Source: Liopterus haemorrhoidalis (Eukaryota; Arthropoda; Insecta; Coleoptera; Dytiscidae). From it: DNA of 64,000 bases. The stretch is taken from assembly GCA_963971575.1 (NCBI GenBank), contig OZ020611.1, positions 58,995,381 to 59,059,380 on the forward strand, given 5' to 3'. Under the pieces are notes generated by a model. It did no database searches and was not told the DNA's origin. It saw only the letters and a list, made by a program, of their open reading frames with translations. The translations under genes and the position numbers were made by a program. Shown piece by piece: positions 25,700-37,458 of this stretch; position 1 is the first letter of the stretch; each line of letters opens with the position of its first letter.

Positions 25700-25800
25700 A
25701 GGTGATTTTGTGCAAAACCAACTTTATCCAGTCAAATATCAGCAAAACCTACTTTATCCAGACAAGTCTCAGCAAAACCAAGTTTTTCCAAACAAAAAAG
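25700..25800. repeat. short tandem repeat, ~28-bp unit
   Basis: Three to four imperfect copies of AGCAAAACCAACTTTATCCA followed by a variable GACAAGTATC spacer; a related copy is at 25475-25530. Confidence 0.7.
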
Positions 25801-26390
25801 TGAATTACCTCACAAACTATTAAATTTTCGATGTGGGTGGCTTATTTATTCTTGATCGTATTACCATAAACGGTAGATTTACAAAAAAAAAAATCATTGT
25901 AGTAATAAAACTAAACTGGAAAAACGTTTTTTTTTTTAATACCCAAAGTTTTGATGACTGTGATAAAGCTGGTTTTGTTTTGTACCTCCTCAAATGTATA
26001 ATCCGAAAACATGACTGTGTTGGACAGTGCTTATAAGGGAGAATCAATAATATATAATATAAAAAGGTCCTAATATTGAACCCTGTCCAACTCCTATGTT
26101 CGTCTAGGCTACAGGAGAGTGCGAATTCTTGTGATATACAGATTGTTCACGATCAGTTAAATCTTAGTTAAAGCTTTCAATCAGTTGAAGAACAGTGCTC
26201 CTGATCCCATAGTGATAAAGTTTGTCCATCAATATTGGGCGCTAGTTTATTCCCATCAATATTGGGTGTTGTTTCCTTCCCGGAGAAAAATGTCTGAATT
26301 CAATCCTACGTCATGTCTGAATTCAACTCAAAGTTATACTACTTAGCTGTGTGTTTTATGCAAATTTTTGATATAAATGTTATGTTTTAG

Positions 26391-26824
26391 GCGATTATCG
26401 TGACTTAAGGCTACCACCAGCAACATATCAGCATGTAATAGATCTAGTACGGAGCAGTCCCGAATTCACTGTGGCTGCCTTATTACGCCAAGAGGAATCA
26501 AACAGTGGTTCGATAGTGAGTTTCTCGCACGGGTATAATCGTTACCTGGAAGTACAATCAAGTGGCCGGAAGGATGAGATCAGGCTGCATTATACATCAC
26601 AGCAGGACAGCGTTGTGCATGTGGAGACGTTTCCATACCGTCTAGCTGATAATGTTTGGCATCAGCTCGCTGTGTCAGTGAGTGGGTCGCAAGTGGAAGT
26701 GTTAGTTGATTGTCATCCAGTGTATAGGAGGTTGTTAAGACTGGGAGCGCCTGATAGGAATCTTACTGTGCCACAGTTACAACTTTGGGTTGGTCAGAGG
26801 AATAACAGGCATTCACTCTTCAAG
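26391..26824 (+). CDS. NELL: NELL exon: core of TSP-N/LamG-like domain
   Basis: Acceptor TATGTTTTAG at 26390, donor GTAATT at 26825; phase 1 in, phase 0 out. About 145 codons: a PEFTVAALLRQEESNSGSIV strand, SHGYNRYLEVQSSGR, an EIRLHYTS strand, TFPYRLADNVWHQLAVSVSG and LQLWVGQRNNRHSLFK. The 'YRLADNVWHQLAVSVS' and 'LWVGQRN' blocks are the most conserved NELL/LamG signatures. This is the beta-sandwich domain that in the family mediates extracellular ligand and heparin-type binding. The exon is long for this gene and fully open. Confidence 0.93.
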
Positions 26825-26829
26825 GTAAT

Positions 26830-27559
26830 TATTATTTAATAATATTGCTCATTGCTCAATAATTGGTGTAACAGAACATTGTCATTTATTCACTCTTTCA
26901 TACTTATATTTCGCATTAACGTATTTTTCGATTTTTATAAACAACTACAATAAGTATTATTGATTGATATAGTTGTTGCCTCTCGTTGGGACATGGTGAA
27001 AAAATAGAAAGTTTTAAATAAAAATAAAAATTATGCATAAAGATATTGTACAATATGTTAAGCGGAATTTAAATTAAATGTTTTTATTTTTATTTCAAAT
27101 TTCCTTCTTTTTTTTAATACAATAAAAAATTTGCCCAGTAAAATTCAGTCTGTAAATAGATAAAATATCTGTACCCCAGAATAAAAGTGTATTAACTATT
27201 TATTTATTATTATTATTATTTTTGTTTTTTCATTAAATGCCATTTTTATTGTTAGATATACAGCATTAAGTCCTCTCTAAAATTCAAATTACTATTTAAT
27301 TATGTTTTTATTTTTATGAGACATACTGCTTTAGTAATAATTAATATCGTTATGAAAAAAAAAAAAAAAACGCTGCAGTCTATGGAAAACTAACGTATGT
27401 CGGTTGTGTTTATGTTTGTTTTTTATAACCTCAACTATTATTATAAATACTATTAACAACTATTACTTTATTATAAATATTTCATTTAAAATACTATAAT
27501 TAAAACGTCCATTTGAAATTCAAGATTTTGATTTGTTTACATTTTATCATTTAACGGTA
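26830..27559. other. intron, nothing recognised
   Basis: AT-rich with an A run at 27356-27370. Confidence 0.5.
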
Positions 27560-27639
27560 TAATATTATCTGTCTCATTTTGTAATACGGAACTAACAGGA
27601 AAAGTTCATTTTTTATGTTGTATATAATATATAATAATA

Positions 27640-28075
27640 TAATATAATATAATATGTTTATTGACATGTTTAAATACAAGTGCCAAAAGGAGACAGAAGC
27701 AGCTTGGTGTGAACACCACCTGATCGAGTCTGTCACCTGCAGAAATACTATACAATATCAAAATATTTCATAATACAACAAATACTTAAATACTAGAATG
27801 CTTATATAATTAATAAATATTTTAATTAATTTTAATTCATAAATTTAAACATTTTAGCCTTAGAAACTATTAAAAATGTTGAATTTTGGCAACTAATCAT
27901 TAACTATAAGTTTACGATGATTAACGACATAGTAAACTCTTTTCCAATACTCGCTTTCTCAGTGATTTTTTAAAAGAAACAATTGAAACTGTTTTTATGT
28001 CACTAGGCAACCGATTATATACTGAGGCAACGTTATATGTAAACGAACGCTTGAAAATACTTAGTTTGTATTTAG
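27640..28075 (-). pseudogene. LINE 3'-end fragment
   Basis: On the - strand 27921-28072 reads SIFKRSFTYNVASVYNRLPS, DIKTVSIVSFKKSLRK, then a stop at 27921-27923, matching the 'SF...A..LWNSLP..IR...S..SFK..LK' end of many LINE ORF2 proteins. Downstream comes a short 3' UTR, an AATAAA at about 27658-27663 and a tail of TATAT repeats (27622-27655). 5' truncated; probably a typical dead-on-arrival insertion. Confidence 0.55.
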
Positions 28076-28076
28076 G

Positions 28077-28263
28077 TATTATCTGTCTCATTTTGTAATA
28101 CGGAACTAACAGTAACAGTTCATTTTTTATGTTGTATATTGACAATACATTTATAATATTGTCATATTATTGGTTCACACGGATACGCCAAAGTCTGTTT
28201 ACACCACAACAGTCACCAAAGTAACCATATCTAGTTTCGTATTACAAATTGAGACAGATTATA
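28077..28263. mobile_element. MITE, ~187 bp
   Basis: Left TATTATCTGTCTCATTTTGT and right inverted CGTATTACAAATTGAGACAG pair along about 28 bases. Same family as 38651-39008. Confidence 0.65.
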
Positions 28264-28509
28264 TTGTAATTTTGTTTTTGCGTCTTAAATTGATATTGTG
28301 AACATCGGAACGGAAAGATATTTTGTTATACAAGTATGATGGGGAGCAGTTGGTAATGATATTGTGAAATATTGACAATAGATTTATATTATTATCATAG
28401 TATTGGTTCATACGGATACGCCAAAGTCTGTTTACATCACAACAGTCACCAAAGTAACCAGATCTAGTTTCGTATTACAAATTGAGACAGATTATATAGT
28501 ATTTTCATT

Positions 28510-29318
28510 TTTGTATTGTAGTTACTTTTATATTGTATTACTGACTTTAAACGTCATTTAAAAATTCCCTTAGATTGTAAAGGAGCTTCACAATTTTTGA
28601 TTATGTTAAGAATGATCTAAGCTTATGTTCATATATTTTCTAAATAATAGAGGATATTCAAAGTTAGGTCAGTAACAGTAGCTCCAATATGCTTTTGTCT
28701 AACTAATCTTAAAAATATCTCATTTATACTCATAATTCATTGCCGGTGTATAATGGGTACCGGGTGGTAAATTAAAATTTGTTAAAAAAGATCATTCTAC
28801 TTAAGAATTAAAAAGGTGATAGGGAAGTTTAAATAGAGAGGTTAGGCGTAAGTGCACACCGAATTTTTGTGATAAGAATAACAAAATATCTATGATATTT
28901 TACTAAAAAATATAAATTCGTTTACAAATAGTTAACATGTAAATAGTAGCAGAAAAGCAACTGTTTGTCATAATGGTCGACTGATGGCCACTGTCACTAC
29001 TGTCAATTTTAAAATAAATATCGTCTATTAAGTTGTCAGTTCTGAACATGGCATATGTCAATTATTGATAAAAATTACATACCTTCATAAAAATTCCAAG
29101 ACCAACTAGAGTTTTTTTTTTTTTTTTTTGATCTTATATTTGTTATAAATTCTTGCATGCTTAGGATATGAAAATTTTCAATTTGCCCTACTGTAAATTT
29201 GGTTTAGGAGTAATGTGAGTTATTGCACTTTTATTATGGGTTACATATATGAAGTTATACAGCTTCAGCTTCAAATTCAGCTAAAAAGAAACAATTTTGT
29301 TTTTAATTTAAAGTAATA
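28510..29318. other. intron, nothing recognised
   Basis: AT-rich; T run at 29111-29129. Confidence 0.5.
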
Positions 29319-30219
29319 CAGGTGGGCCATGGGAACCTGACGATTTTTGAATGAACAATACACAATGATTTCTATAGACAAATTTTTTTTATTAACATAC
29401 ATTAATAGTAATTTATATGCCATTTTAATGGTTAAAAATTATATCAGTCATGTGATGACCATTCTGCTCATAACATGTTTCAAGTCTGTTCATAAATTCT
29501 TTGTGAACGCGGTCCAGTAAAGCTTCGTCGATCGCCCGGACTTCAGCACGAATGGCATCCTTTAGTTCATCCAATGTTCTGGGTTTGTTCTCGTAAACAC
29601 GAGCCTTTAGGAAGAAATCGCATGTTATCAAATCTGGTGACCTCGGAGGCCTAAGTAACCTACTTAGGCCTTTAGACCTAAGATTAGGGACCTCGCCAAA
29701 TGTGAAATTAGGCGCCCTGGAAACATTTGGCGCATAACTTCCAACGATGCTCTTGCAGTGTGAGGGGTAGCCCCATCTTGTTGAACCAAGTTCTCTCTTG
29801 AGGAATAACAGGCCTTAGTCTGCGTAATTCGGGTATCAAGAAGTTATTGATCATCTGAACGTAACGGTCAGCGTTGACAGTAACTGTGTTGCCATCTTCC
29901 TCGAAGAAATATGCACCAATTATACAGTTGCATGAAACTGCACACCATACCGTCACTTTTGGACTGTGCAGAGGCCGTTCATGCAGCTGCCGAGGGTTTT
30001 CAGAGGCGTAATAACGGCAGTTCGAAACGCTCTTACTGATTCACCGTTTTTGACAAACGCGTCATACACAAACACACGATGTCTTACACCCCATTCAGCC
30101 ATGATGTACACTAAACTGCACGAACTGACGGTTGGAATGGAACCTACCGCTTACTTCTACCCCCCTACCTGCAGAGTACTACGCGTTTGAAAAACGTCAG
30201 GTTCCCATGGCACATCCTG
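29319..30219 (-). mobile_element. internally deleted mariner-type element, 901 bp
   Basis: Terminal inverted repeats CAGGTGGGCCATGGGAACCT / AGGTTCCCATGGCACATCCTG with a TA on each flank (29317-29318, 30220-30221). On the - strand: a start at MAEWGVRHRVFVYDAFVKNG, then a jump to ENPRQLHERPLHSPK, VTVWCAVSCNCIIGAYFFEE, NADRYVQMINNFLIPELRRL, QERTWFN, a break, then YENKPRTLDELKDAIRAEVR and VHKEFMNRLETCYEQNGHHM. The order is that of a Tc1/mariner-type transposase, but the DNA-binding region after the first ~30 residues is deleted and the region around the second and third catalytic residues is frameshifted. Confidence 0.75.
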
Positions 30220-30685
30220 TATATTGAAAATATAAATCATTTAAAAAAGGCATTTTAAGTTTCGGAAATAAGAAGAAATGTCCCTTAGTCAATCCAGCAA
30301 ATGCCGCTTAGTGTATCAATGCTATGTTGACGACGTAAATACCATATAAAGACGCGTACTATAAAATTATACCACCGAGGAGTTCGTTCATTCGTTTCAG
30401 TTAGTTTCGGGACGCTATCAACGATGTATAAGATAGAGACTATTTTAAATAAATTAAAATGAATTTTTGAAAATTCAATTATCTTGCTTTTCGCAGCATT
30501 CTCGACCATATCTTGACGCAATGTGTATATTCAATAATACTGTAAACAAAGAATTATTATAGTTGGTTTAATATTTATAATCTCGATCAAAATTATTGTC
30601 AGAAAATGAATGTTTGGGCTATACTCGTATATTTAATAACTTGTAAATAAAAATGTAAATTTAATTGATTTTTGTTATATTTGAG

Positions 30686-30841
30686 GGAGCGCTGCAGGAT
30701 GTTCGACTGATCACAGGCCCCCATGGCTACCTGGCGCAGTGTCCCCACCTGGATACATCGTGTCCGACGTGCGGCCAGTTCTCCCTGCTGCAGACGACGG
30801 TGCAGGAACTGACGAGACATCTACGGGAGCTTTCCGAAAGG
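30686..30841 (+). CDS. NELL: NELL exon: TSP-N end and coiled-coil stretch
   Basis: Acceptor TATATTTGAG at 30685, donor GTATAT at 30842; phase 0 at both ends, 52 codons. Reads GALQDVRLITGPHGYLAQCP, then LDTSCPTCGQF with the Cys-x-x-Cys conserved in NELL proteins, then LLQTTVQELTRHLRELSER, a heptad-like helix. In vertebrate NELLs this helical segment drives homotrimer formation; oligomerisation here is inferred. Confidence 0.9.
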
Positions 30842-30919
30842 GTATATGGACTGCCATGTAACGTCACTTTTTAAGCACGACTCCGACATCTGATTTGTAT
30901 ATAACCGCGTGTTTTACAG

Positions 30920-31048
30920 TTGGTAGCCGCAGAAGGGCGTATTGGAAAGGTTGAAGAGTGCGACTGTCAGAAGTCTTGTCGCATCAATGGAACCGCTCAT
31001 GCGGATGGTGCTACTTGGGAACGAGATTGTGATCTGTGTGCCTGTGTG
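30920..31048 (+). CDS. NELL: NELL exon: first VWC domain, first half
   Basis: Only 78 bp downstream of the previous exon. Acceptor GTTTTACAG, donor GTTAGT at 31049; phase 0 both ends, 43 codons. Begins LVAAEGRIGKVEECDCQKSC and ends ATWERDCDLCACV, i.e. the C-x-C...C...W....C..C.C pattern that opens a von Willebrand type C repeat. Confidence 0.9.
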
Positions 31049-31059
31049 GTTAGTACTAT

Positions 31060-31400
31060 CAGACTTGTACACAAAATACCAAATTTAAAATGTCAAATCT
31101 AATGCTACATTTTCATTAGTCAAAGAAATACTACGTAAAATTCAAACCTATACACTTTTGACCAGGATGATTAAATAAATGAAGCAGTAAAAACGAGCAT
31201 TGTTACAGCTCATGCTTAATTTACACGGTACATGCGACCTACACGTTACCGTGTATACCGACGTTAACGATTTAGGCTTAGTATTTCCGACCGTAGTTAA
31301 CTTAAACTAAACTGGGCATTGTTAACTATATATCGGTTAACCCATTTTTTTCCGTATTTCCATACACAGTTGACAAACTATTATAGGTATAACTTAGACG
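31060..31400. other. intron, nothing recognised
   Basis: AT-rich, no structure noticed. Confidence 0.5.
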
Positions 31401-31409
31401 CAAGCCTAA

Positions 31410-32279
31410 AGGATGGTTTCTAATTGACGTAGATGTAGAATTCTACGTGTACGTGAAAATATAAGTAATAGGAAAATGCATGCTACGGTTTCCAATCAGA
31501 TGTAGATGGACGTAAACGTAGAAACGTTCACATAGAATATTCATATTTTTATATTTCACGTCTACGTTTTTACGTCCAGCCAATAGGAAAGAATGATAGA
31601 ACATGATAAAACATACTCAATATGTCGTATGTAGGTAGATAGAACCTGTCAACATTTTTGGGTTCACGGTATTGAAATAAGGGAAATAAATAATTACCAT
31701 GGTTAGATTATTGTTTAATAACGAATATATATTGTTTAATACATAATAGATAAACTAATTGTGGAAACTTTTCAGCGTACAGGATCAAAGCGTATGCGCT
31801 GCACATAGGCGACGCAGCAAATGGGCGGAATTTGGGGTCAATTTTAATGAACCCTACTTGTAGAGGTCAATCTTATGGAAGCTTGCGCACGGGCGACATT
31901 CGGTTCGATTCTAGAAAACCGGTGTTTTGTATGTTTGCACACGAGCGGCTGACACCATTCTGGCGTACCTGGTTGCAAAATTGATCTAAACTACCATCGT
32001 CCTTTAGATATTCTGTGTTTACGACGTTGTTTTCGAATAATTAGCATAACAGTAACAATAAAAATTGCTAGCATTGCTAAATCGTTGTCCATATTATTTG
32101 ACAAATACATATTATGCTACTTTTTAATAAACTTCTTTTATAAAGAGGTTAACAAGTTAAGATTAAAGAGTTTTGATACGATATTCTAAGTTTATTGGAA
32201 ACCAGAGGAACAAAATGTACGTTTTACGTACTACGTTTTATTTCTACGTTCTACGTCTACGTCAATTGGAATCCATCCT
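31410..32279. mobile_element. PIF/Harbinger-like element, 870 bp
   Basis: Ends AGGATGGTTTCTAATTGACG and its inverted partner CGTCAATTGGAATCCATCCT, with the 3-bp duplication TAA on both sides (31407-31409, 32280-32282), the PIF/Harbinger pattern. Subterminal sequence is full of repeated ACGT-containing motifs (TACGT, ACGTAGA). No transposase frame was found; non-autonomous. Confidence 0.65.
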
Positions 32280-32289
32280 TAAGAGCCGG

Positions 32290-33000
32290 TTAACTTAATT
32301 AGAACATGGTGCAACCTGAAATTTCTTAAATTAAAATTTAATTTAAGAAAACAATTAGAAAGAAAAAGTAAACATATATTAAGGTAAAAGGTTATTCGAT
32401 TTTAATAAAATAATAAATAAAAAGATAACTTGACTAAAAATAAAAACAATATCCAAAATAAACAAAAATAAAATAAAGTCCTAAAAATTATTAGTACTGT
32501 TATTGTGTAATATATGGTATTTAATTCCATAGTTCAATTTCTAATTCTAAAATTTTAATTAACCAAATAATAATTTTGTTAATTAAAATTGTTCGATAAA
32601 ACTAAAATCAATCCATATTTTAGAAATTATAATAGTGAAAGTACATATTTAATTTCGATTAGTAAATTAAATATTTTATTATGGCAGTCATTTCAATTTT
32701 TAAATGGCTGTAAACTAACTTTTGCAAATCAGCTGGTGCGTTCTATCCTTATTTAACTTATAAAATTTAGTATATATATATATATATATATATATCTCAC
32801 TCTGGATTTTGTCCAGTAATACCAACTACGTAAACAAAATACTTGTCCGGGCCGAGTCACAGTTTGTAAGCTAGCAGGTTAAGCGTATTGGAAATATACA
32901 ATGTTATTTGCCTTGGTATTTAACTCAGAGAAGTTAATAAACTAGAGTTAGTAATTCTTATATTTAACTACAAGTTGGAAATACCAAACCTTAATCGTTG
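32290..33000. other. intron with (TA)n run
   Basis: AT-rich; a pure TA run of about 13 units at 32770-32796. Nothing else. Confidence 0.5.
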
Positions 33001-33001
33001 C

Positions 33002-33195
33002 CTCTCCAAGAGTAGCAGTATACTTTGCGCTCGTCATCCTCGAAGTACAAAACTCTGCAGCCATTTTCATAGTAGACGTGCAAACACTGACTTTGTTTAA
33101 TCTTGTTCATCACAGGACAGCGTCGTCCCTAATCTTCGCCTTCTTTAGTCGTCCACTTCGTAGTTTGTCTAGTATATTTCACGTTTCTTTATTCT
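33002..33195 (-). pseudogene. unrecognised coding-like fragment
   Basis: A GC-richer island. One - strand frame reads VKYTRQTTKWTTKEGED, a TAG, then GRRCPVMNKIKQSQCLHVYY, ENGCRVLYFEDDERKVYCYS, WRGND and a TAA. The Cys-rich, aromatic text with balanced codon use looks like protein rather than noise, but it is not a family I recognise. It could be a terminal exon beginning after the TAG (which would serve as an AG acceptor), or a transposon-derived relic with a stop. Confidence 0.3.
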
Positions 33196-34043
33196 TTAAA
33201 ATTAATCTAATCGCGAAAGATTAATTGTAATGAACTATACCTATAGTTACATTTTCCCAGATTTTCAGTGTTTAGGATAAAAAAAAATTAAATACCGCGT
33301 TTCGTCGCACAGTGTTTTTCACTTTTCTTTAATAACATGTTGACGCTCTCAAGACACAAAAAGTTTATGTAGTATATTTTCAAATGAAGTTAATGCCTCA
33401 TAATTAGTTTTGAGTAGAGTGAATCATCCTTTAATATAATAACCGAATCCTTTCTTAAAACTAGACATTTGCATAATTGACCATATAAGTAACTACGTCA
33501 CAAAATGGAATTCAGTGTACATTGTATTTTGGAAGATAAATTAAGTTTTCAAAGTAAGAAAATGCTTCACATCAAATCTACGAGTCAATATTTATTTATT
33601 AAAATTCTTATTCTTATTCTTATAATATACATTATAATTTCATATGTCATTATTTTTGTAGAACAATATTATTTTGCAGGTTAAGTTTGAAAAATTTACA
33701 TTAATAATCGTTATTATGGCAAGTAACATAGCAATAAGTGTGTGTGCCATATCTAAATGTTTTGGAGGAACAATATGTTGTTCTTATTTTATCCATTATT
33801 GTTTTTCATTTTCATCTGTCAAAAAACGAAAAAATCTGCAATTAAGAATATGACTATTATGAATTCTAAAACAAAATGTTAATGAGTACTTAGTGTTAAT
33901 TAAATAAATACTAAAGATATTTCGATTTTCATATTATTTAAAAACGTAACTTATTGGCATCTGACACTACCGATAGAGGCGCCACTGCATTGTACATCAT
34001 GGCTGACGCAGATAGGATATTTTTGACAGGTTCAATGGTATCT

Positions 34044-34271
34044 TCATGTGATATTTATTGTAATGAATTTATTATTCAATATGAGGGTTGCGTTAAATGA
34101 AATTTTCCGCTTTCTCAGTGCCCAAGTAACCTCTAGGGTTATAATTGAAGGTAATAAGGCTTTTTTGCCACGTTTCGGAACACGATGAAAACTTAGGCCT
34201 CTTTCACGACCTACTTTTGCATTGCACAGATAAACACAACAATTCACGTTGCATTTAATTATTTCTTGCAA
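34044..34271 (-). pseudogene. possible THAP-domain fragment
   Basis: The frame starts with KCNVNCCVYLCNAKVGRERG then LSFHRVPKRG. The C-x4-C spacing followed by a conserved-type 'FHRVP' resembles the first half of the THAP zinc finger found in P-element transposases and host THAP proteins. The second half (W, C-x2-H) is not clear. Probably a P-element-type relic. Confidence 0.35.
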
Positions 34272-34279
34272 TTTTAAAG

Positions 34280-35160
34280 AACGTTTTTAAAAACTCGCTA
34301 TGAAAACAACAGTATACAAACTCGACTATCCTCCACCTGTCAGTTTCTCAAAATCTCACTAGAGGCGCTTCAGTTATTGTCAGTTGACAATAAATTTATC
34401 TTAGAATTCTTAGTTATATGTTTTTAGAAACATTATTCTATAATATAAAGTATCTAGACTGTATATATTAGTATATACTTATCAAAAATACATATTTTTT
34501 GCTCCAAAATTGAAAATATTCATAAAATTAAGGTAACAAAAGTAATGATACATGTGGTTTAATACAACCAAAAACTTCCAAAAGAAACTGCTGTCAGATG
34601 GCAGCTCATGTATGTGACGTCACACTAATATGGTCTATTAGAGCATCGGAGGCTATTAGTCGTCTACTTTTGGCTTAATGACATGACAATTTTCTAGATT
34701 GATAACCAGGAGTATTACTAATACTGTGGTAAACATTATTATACAAAGAAAAAGTTAAAATGTCGATATAAACAACAAAAATATTTGAGAAATGTAAAAT
34801 CTGCAGGGTAATTTTTATTTTATACTTACTTTTTTAAATTTAAAGTTTATACCAACACTATATACATGCATGTTAGATTTTCTGAAGCAGTTCTCTGAGG
34901 CAGAAAAAGGTAGAAATAAGGTAGAAAAGTTAAAAATATTACTTAGTTCATTTATTATTTATAGAACTTCTGTAGATTTTTATCTACATAATTACTTTAG
35001 TTGAACTCTGTATGTACTTGAAGAAGTATTTGCAAAAGTATTTATTCTTTTAATTATGTACTGTTCAGCATAATTGTAACGTTTTGTTTATTTGAAGAAA
35101 GAAATTATATATTGTATGGATAATTACTATGATTTATATGGCCAGCTACTTTTTTAATGC
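34280..35160. other. intron, nothing recognised
   Basis: AT-rich; no coding text. Confidence 0.45.
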
Positions 35161-35189
35161 ACTAAAACAATGAGTTTTTAATTTGGATA

Positions 35190-35445
35190 AAAATATTTGA
35201 CCTATGAAAAAAATATATGATCTACAGAATAGTACCTATGAAAATAATAGTTTACCTATGTATTAAATAATTGATCTATGGTTTTAATTTTTGACCTATG
35301 GATTAATTATTGAGCTATAGAAATATTTATCGACCTATGAAAAAAATTATCAACCTATGTAAATATTTAATAGATCTATGGAAATGATCATATACCTACT
35401 AATACAATTATTGATCTATAAAATTAATACTTGACCTATAAGTAC
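35190..35445. repeat. degenerate tandem array, GACCTATG units
   Basis: About ten copies of a 25-30 base unit built around (G)A(C/T)CTATG followed by an A/T-rich spacer. It is mirrored in reverse complement at 35845-36000, forming an inverted pair. Confidence 0.65.
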
Positions 35446-35596
35446 TCTTGCACTCTATCGATGAAATTTTTAACTGTAAATAAAATATAACAAAACAAAT
35501 ATTGTAAATTAAGCTTATAAAAATATATTTTTAAGTAAATTATAACAAAAAAAGTAAAAAGCATACATTTTCTTTGGTATTTAAACCTAACCCAAC

Positions 35597-35727
35597 TTCT
35601 AGTTTAATGACAAAACACTATCTTAGGTTAGGTTAGGTTTGTAAGAATTTGGTTAGAAGAAGCCGAGCGAAGCGAGCTACCCATCTTCTAGTTTAATGTC
35701 AAAACACTATCTTAGGTTAGGTTAGTA
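35597..35727. repeat. direct duplication carrying TTAGG runs
   Basis: Two copies of a ~43-bp segment (CTTCTAGTTTAATG, then CAAAACACTATCTTAGGTTA), at 35597 and 35686, each ending in two to three GGTTA units. They lie between the two inverted arrays. Confidence 0.65.
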
Positions 35728-35844
35728 AGTAGCAAGTTAGTAATTTTGGAACCTGTTAGTTTACAACTGATTTTAAGGTTATTTTCACGGATTAGTTAGG
35801 TTATGTTTTATCATAACGCTACTAGTCAGTAGATGTCACTACTG

Positions 35845-36000
35845 TCTATAGGTAGTTTATTATAGATTAATTGATAATTTTCTATAGGTCAACTATTAAT
35901 TTACTATAGATCATTTTTTAATTATCTATAGGTAAATGATTTATTTTTCTATAGGTAAAAATATAAAATTTAATAGGTAATATTTGAATTATTAATAGAT
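35845..36000. repeat. degenerate tandem array, CTATAGGTC units (inverted)
   Basis: Six or so units of CTATAGGT(A/C) with A/T-rich spacers, the reverse complement of the units at 35190-35445. Confidence 0.65.
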
Positions 36001-36251
36001 CATAAAATTAGGATCCTTTTAATTTGTGTACGTTGGCAGGCATGCCAAAAAAATATATAAACAAATGAAAAAGTAAACATTCTTAAGGCCGGTTGTTCCA
36101 TCTCCATAAATATTAAAGTAAATTTTATTCTGCGGATAAATATAAAAAGGATTGTTCCACCTCCGTATAAAATTTATCTATAGAATAAATGTTCACTATC
36201 TAACAGATGGCTATCTGGCACTTAGAATGATAAATAACTATTTATCTAAGG

Positions 36252-36775
36252 CAGAGGTTCTTAAACTTAGGAAGTCCGAGGACCCCCTCTTGAACAACTT
36301 TTGTTTTTGCAGACCCCATCCCAGCCCTAGGCATTTTACGTCGTTCTTGAGACTTAATTTCTGGCTCAATAATCTCTTAGGCAATGCATTACAATAAATA
36401 TTGGTAAAAATGTATCGCTGGTTATTTAAATAAATGGTCTTGCCCATTTATAGAGACAATTTTATTAGCACATAGAATAAAAAAAAAAAATAACGAAAAT
36501 AGTAGTTAAATGAATTAAAAAAGTGACAAATTATAATACGTTAAACTCATACAAACATTTCTTGGTCAAATATTGGTCAAAATAGATCTTATATATGTTT
36601 TCTGTAAATACTTTGCAGTTGAATAAAAATAATATTTTTTTTAACTAGTTAGAGTTATTTAAATAAAAGCGAAAAGTTGGGGGATGTAAAGTTAATGTCA
36701 AAATTATTCCGTGGACCCCCGGTAATGGCTACGCGGACCCCCAAGGTTCCGCAGGCCCCAGTTTAAGAACCGCTT
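36252..36775. mobile_element. hAT-type element, 524 bp (nested)
   Basis: Ends CAGAGGTTCTTAAACT and AGTTTAAGAACCGCTT are inverted repeats; perfect 8-bp duplication ATCTAAGG (36244-36251, 36776-36783). Paired 'gaccccc' blocks near both ends. Confidence 0.78.
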
Positions 36776-36898
36776 ATCTAAGGAATAAACTTGCATACTT
36801 TTTTTTTTTTTTTTGTAGTTTAGTTGTCAGTTTGTCTTTTATATTTCATATTGTTTTGACAGTCTTATTATTTTAAATTAGATATATACAGAGCCCTA

Positions 36899-37458
36899 AT
36901 TAGACAGGGGAAATAGGGCACAGTTCCGGGCCGCGGCCCAAATCAAGGTGGAGTCCTAAAATGGGCTCCCCAAAAAAGAAATGAATACGATATTAAAAAA
37001 AAAAAAAATGGTCACATTTATTATTCAAAAAATACGGAACCCCCTTCCTGAATGAAAATAAGTATTTACCGAAAATTTATATTTTTGTGGTGATATGAAA
37101 TATTACTTTCTTTCATTATACCTATTCAAAACAGATCACTTAAATAACATTGTTCCAAAATGGTAATGTAATAAAAAAATATATATAGCTCCCAGTACAA
37201 TTTAAGATGAAAAGTTAAATATGTAAGATCCAACGATGTAAAAATTAAATTTTAATAATATACGTGTACATAAATGAAGGAATAGTGTTAAATGTTGCAA
37301 TGTTACCAGTCGAAGATTTGATCAATTAAAGAGAACGGCCCGAGTCTTTAAGGAATTGCGCACGGGGAAGTGGTATATATCAGGAGACTCAAAATTTGCT
37401 AGGGAGCCCTGATATAAAAATTTTGCCCAGGGCCCAAAAAAAGCTAGTTACGGCACTG
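36899..37458. mobile_element. hAT-type element, 560 bp (nested)
   Basis: Ends CAGAGCCCTAATTAG and CTAGTTACGGCACTG; flanks GATATATA (36891-36898) and GATATATG (37459-37466) match 7 of 8. Confidence 0.7.

Larger units (their letters stand above)
27560..28498. mobile_element. composite: MITE ends around a LINE tail
   Basis: The left end (27560-27590: AATATTATCTGTCTCATTTT, then GTAATACGG) and right end (CGTATTACAAATTGAGACAG at 28472-28491) belong to a MITE family also present complete at 28077-28263 and at 38651-39008. Between them lies a LINE 3' fragment. The arrangement suggests insertion or rearrangement among several MITE copies. Confidence 0.5.

Noticed and set aside
35630..35730. Interstitial telomere (TTAGG)n
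   Set aside because: Only two to three units per copy inside a larger duplicated segment; not a telomeric array.
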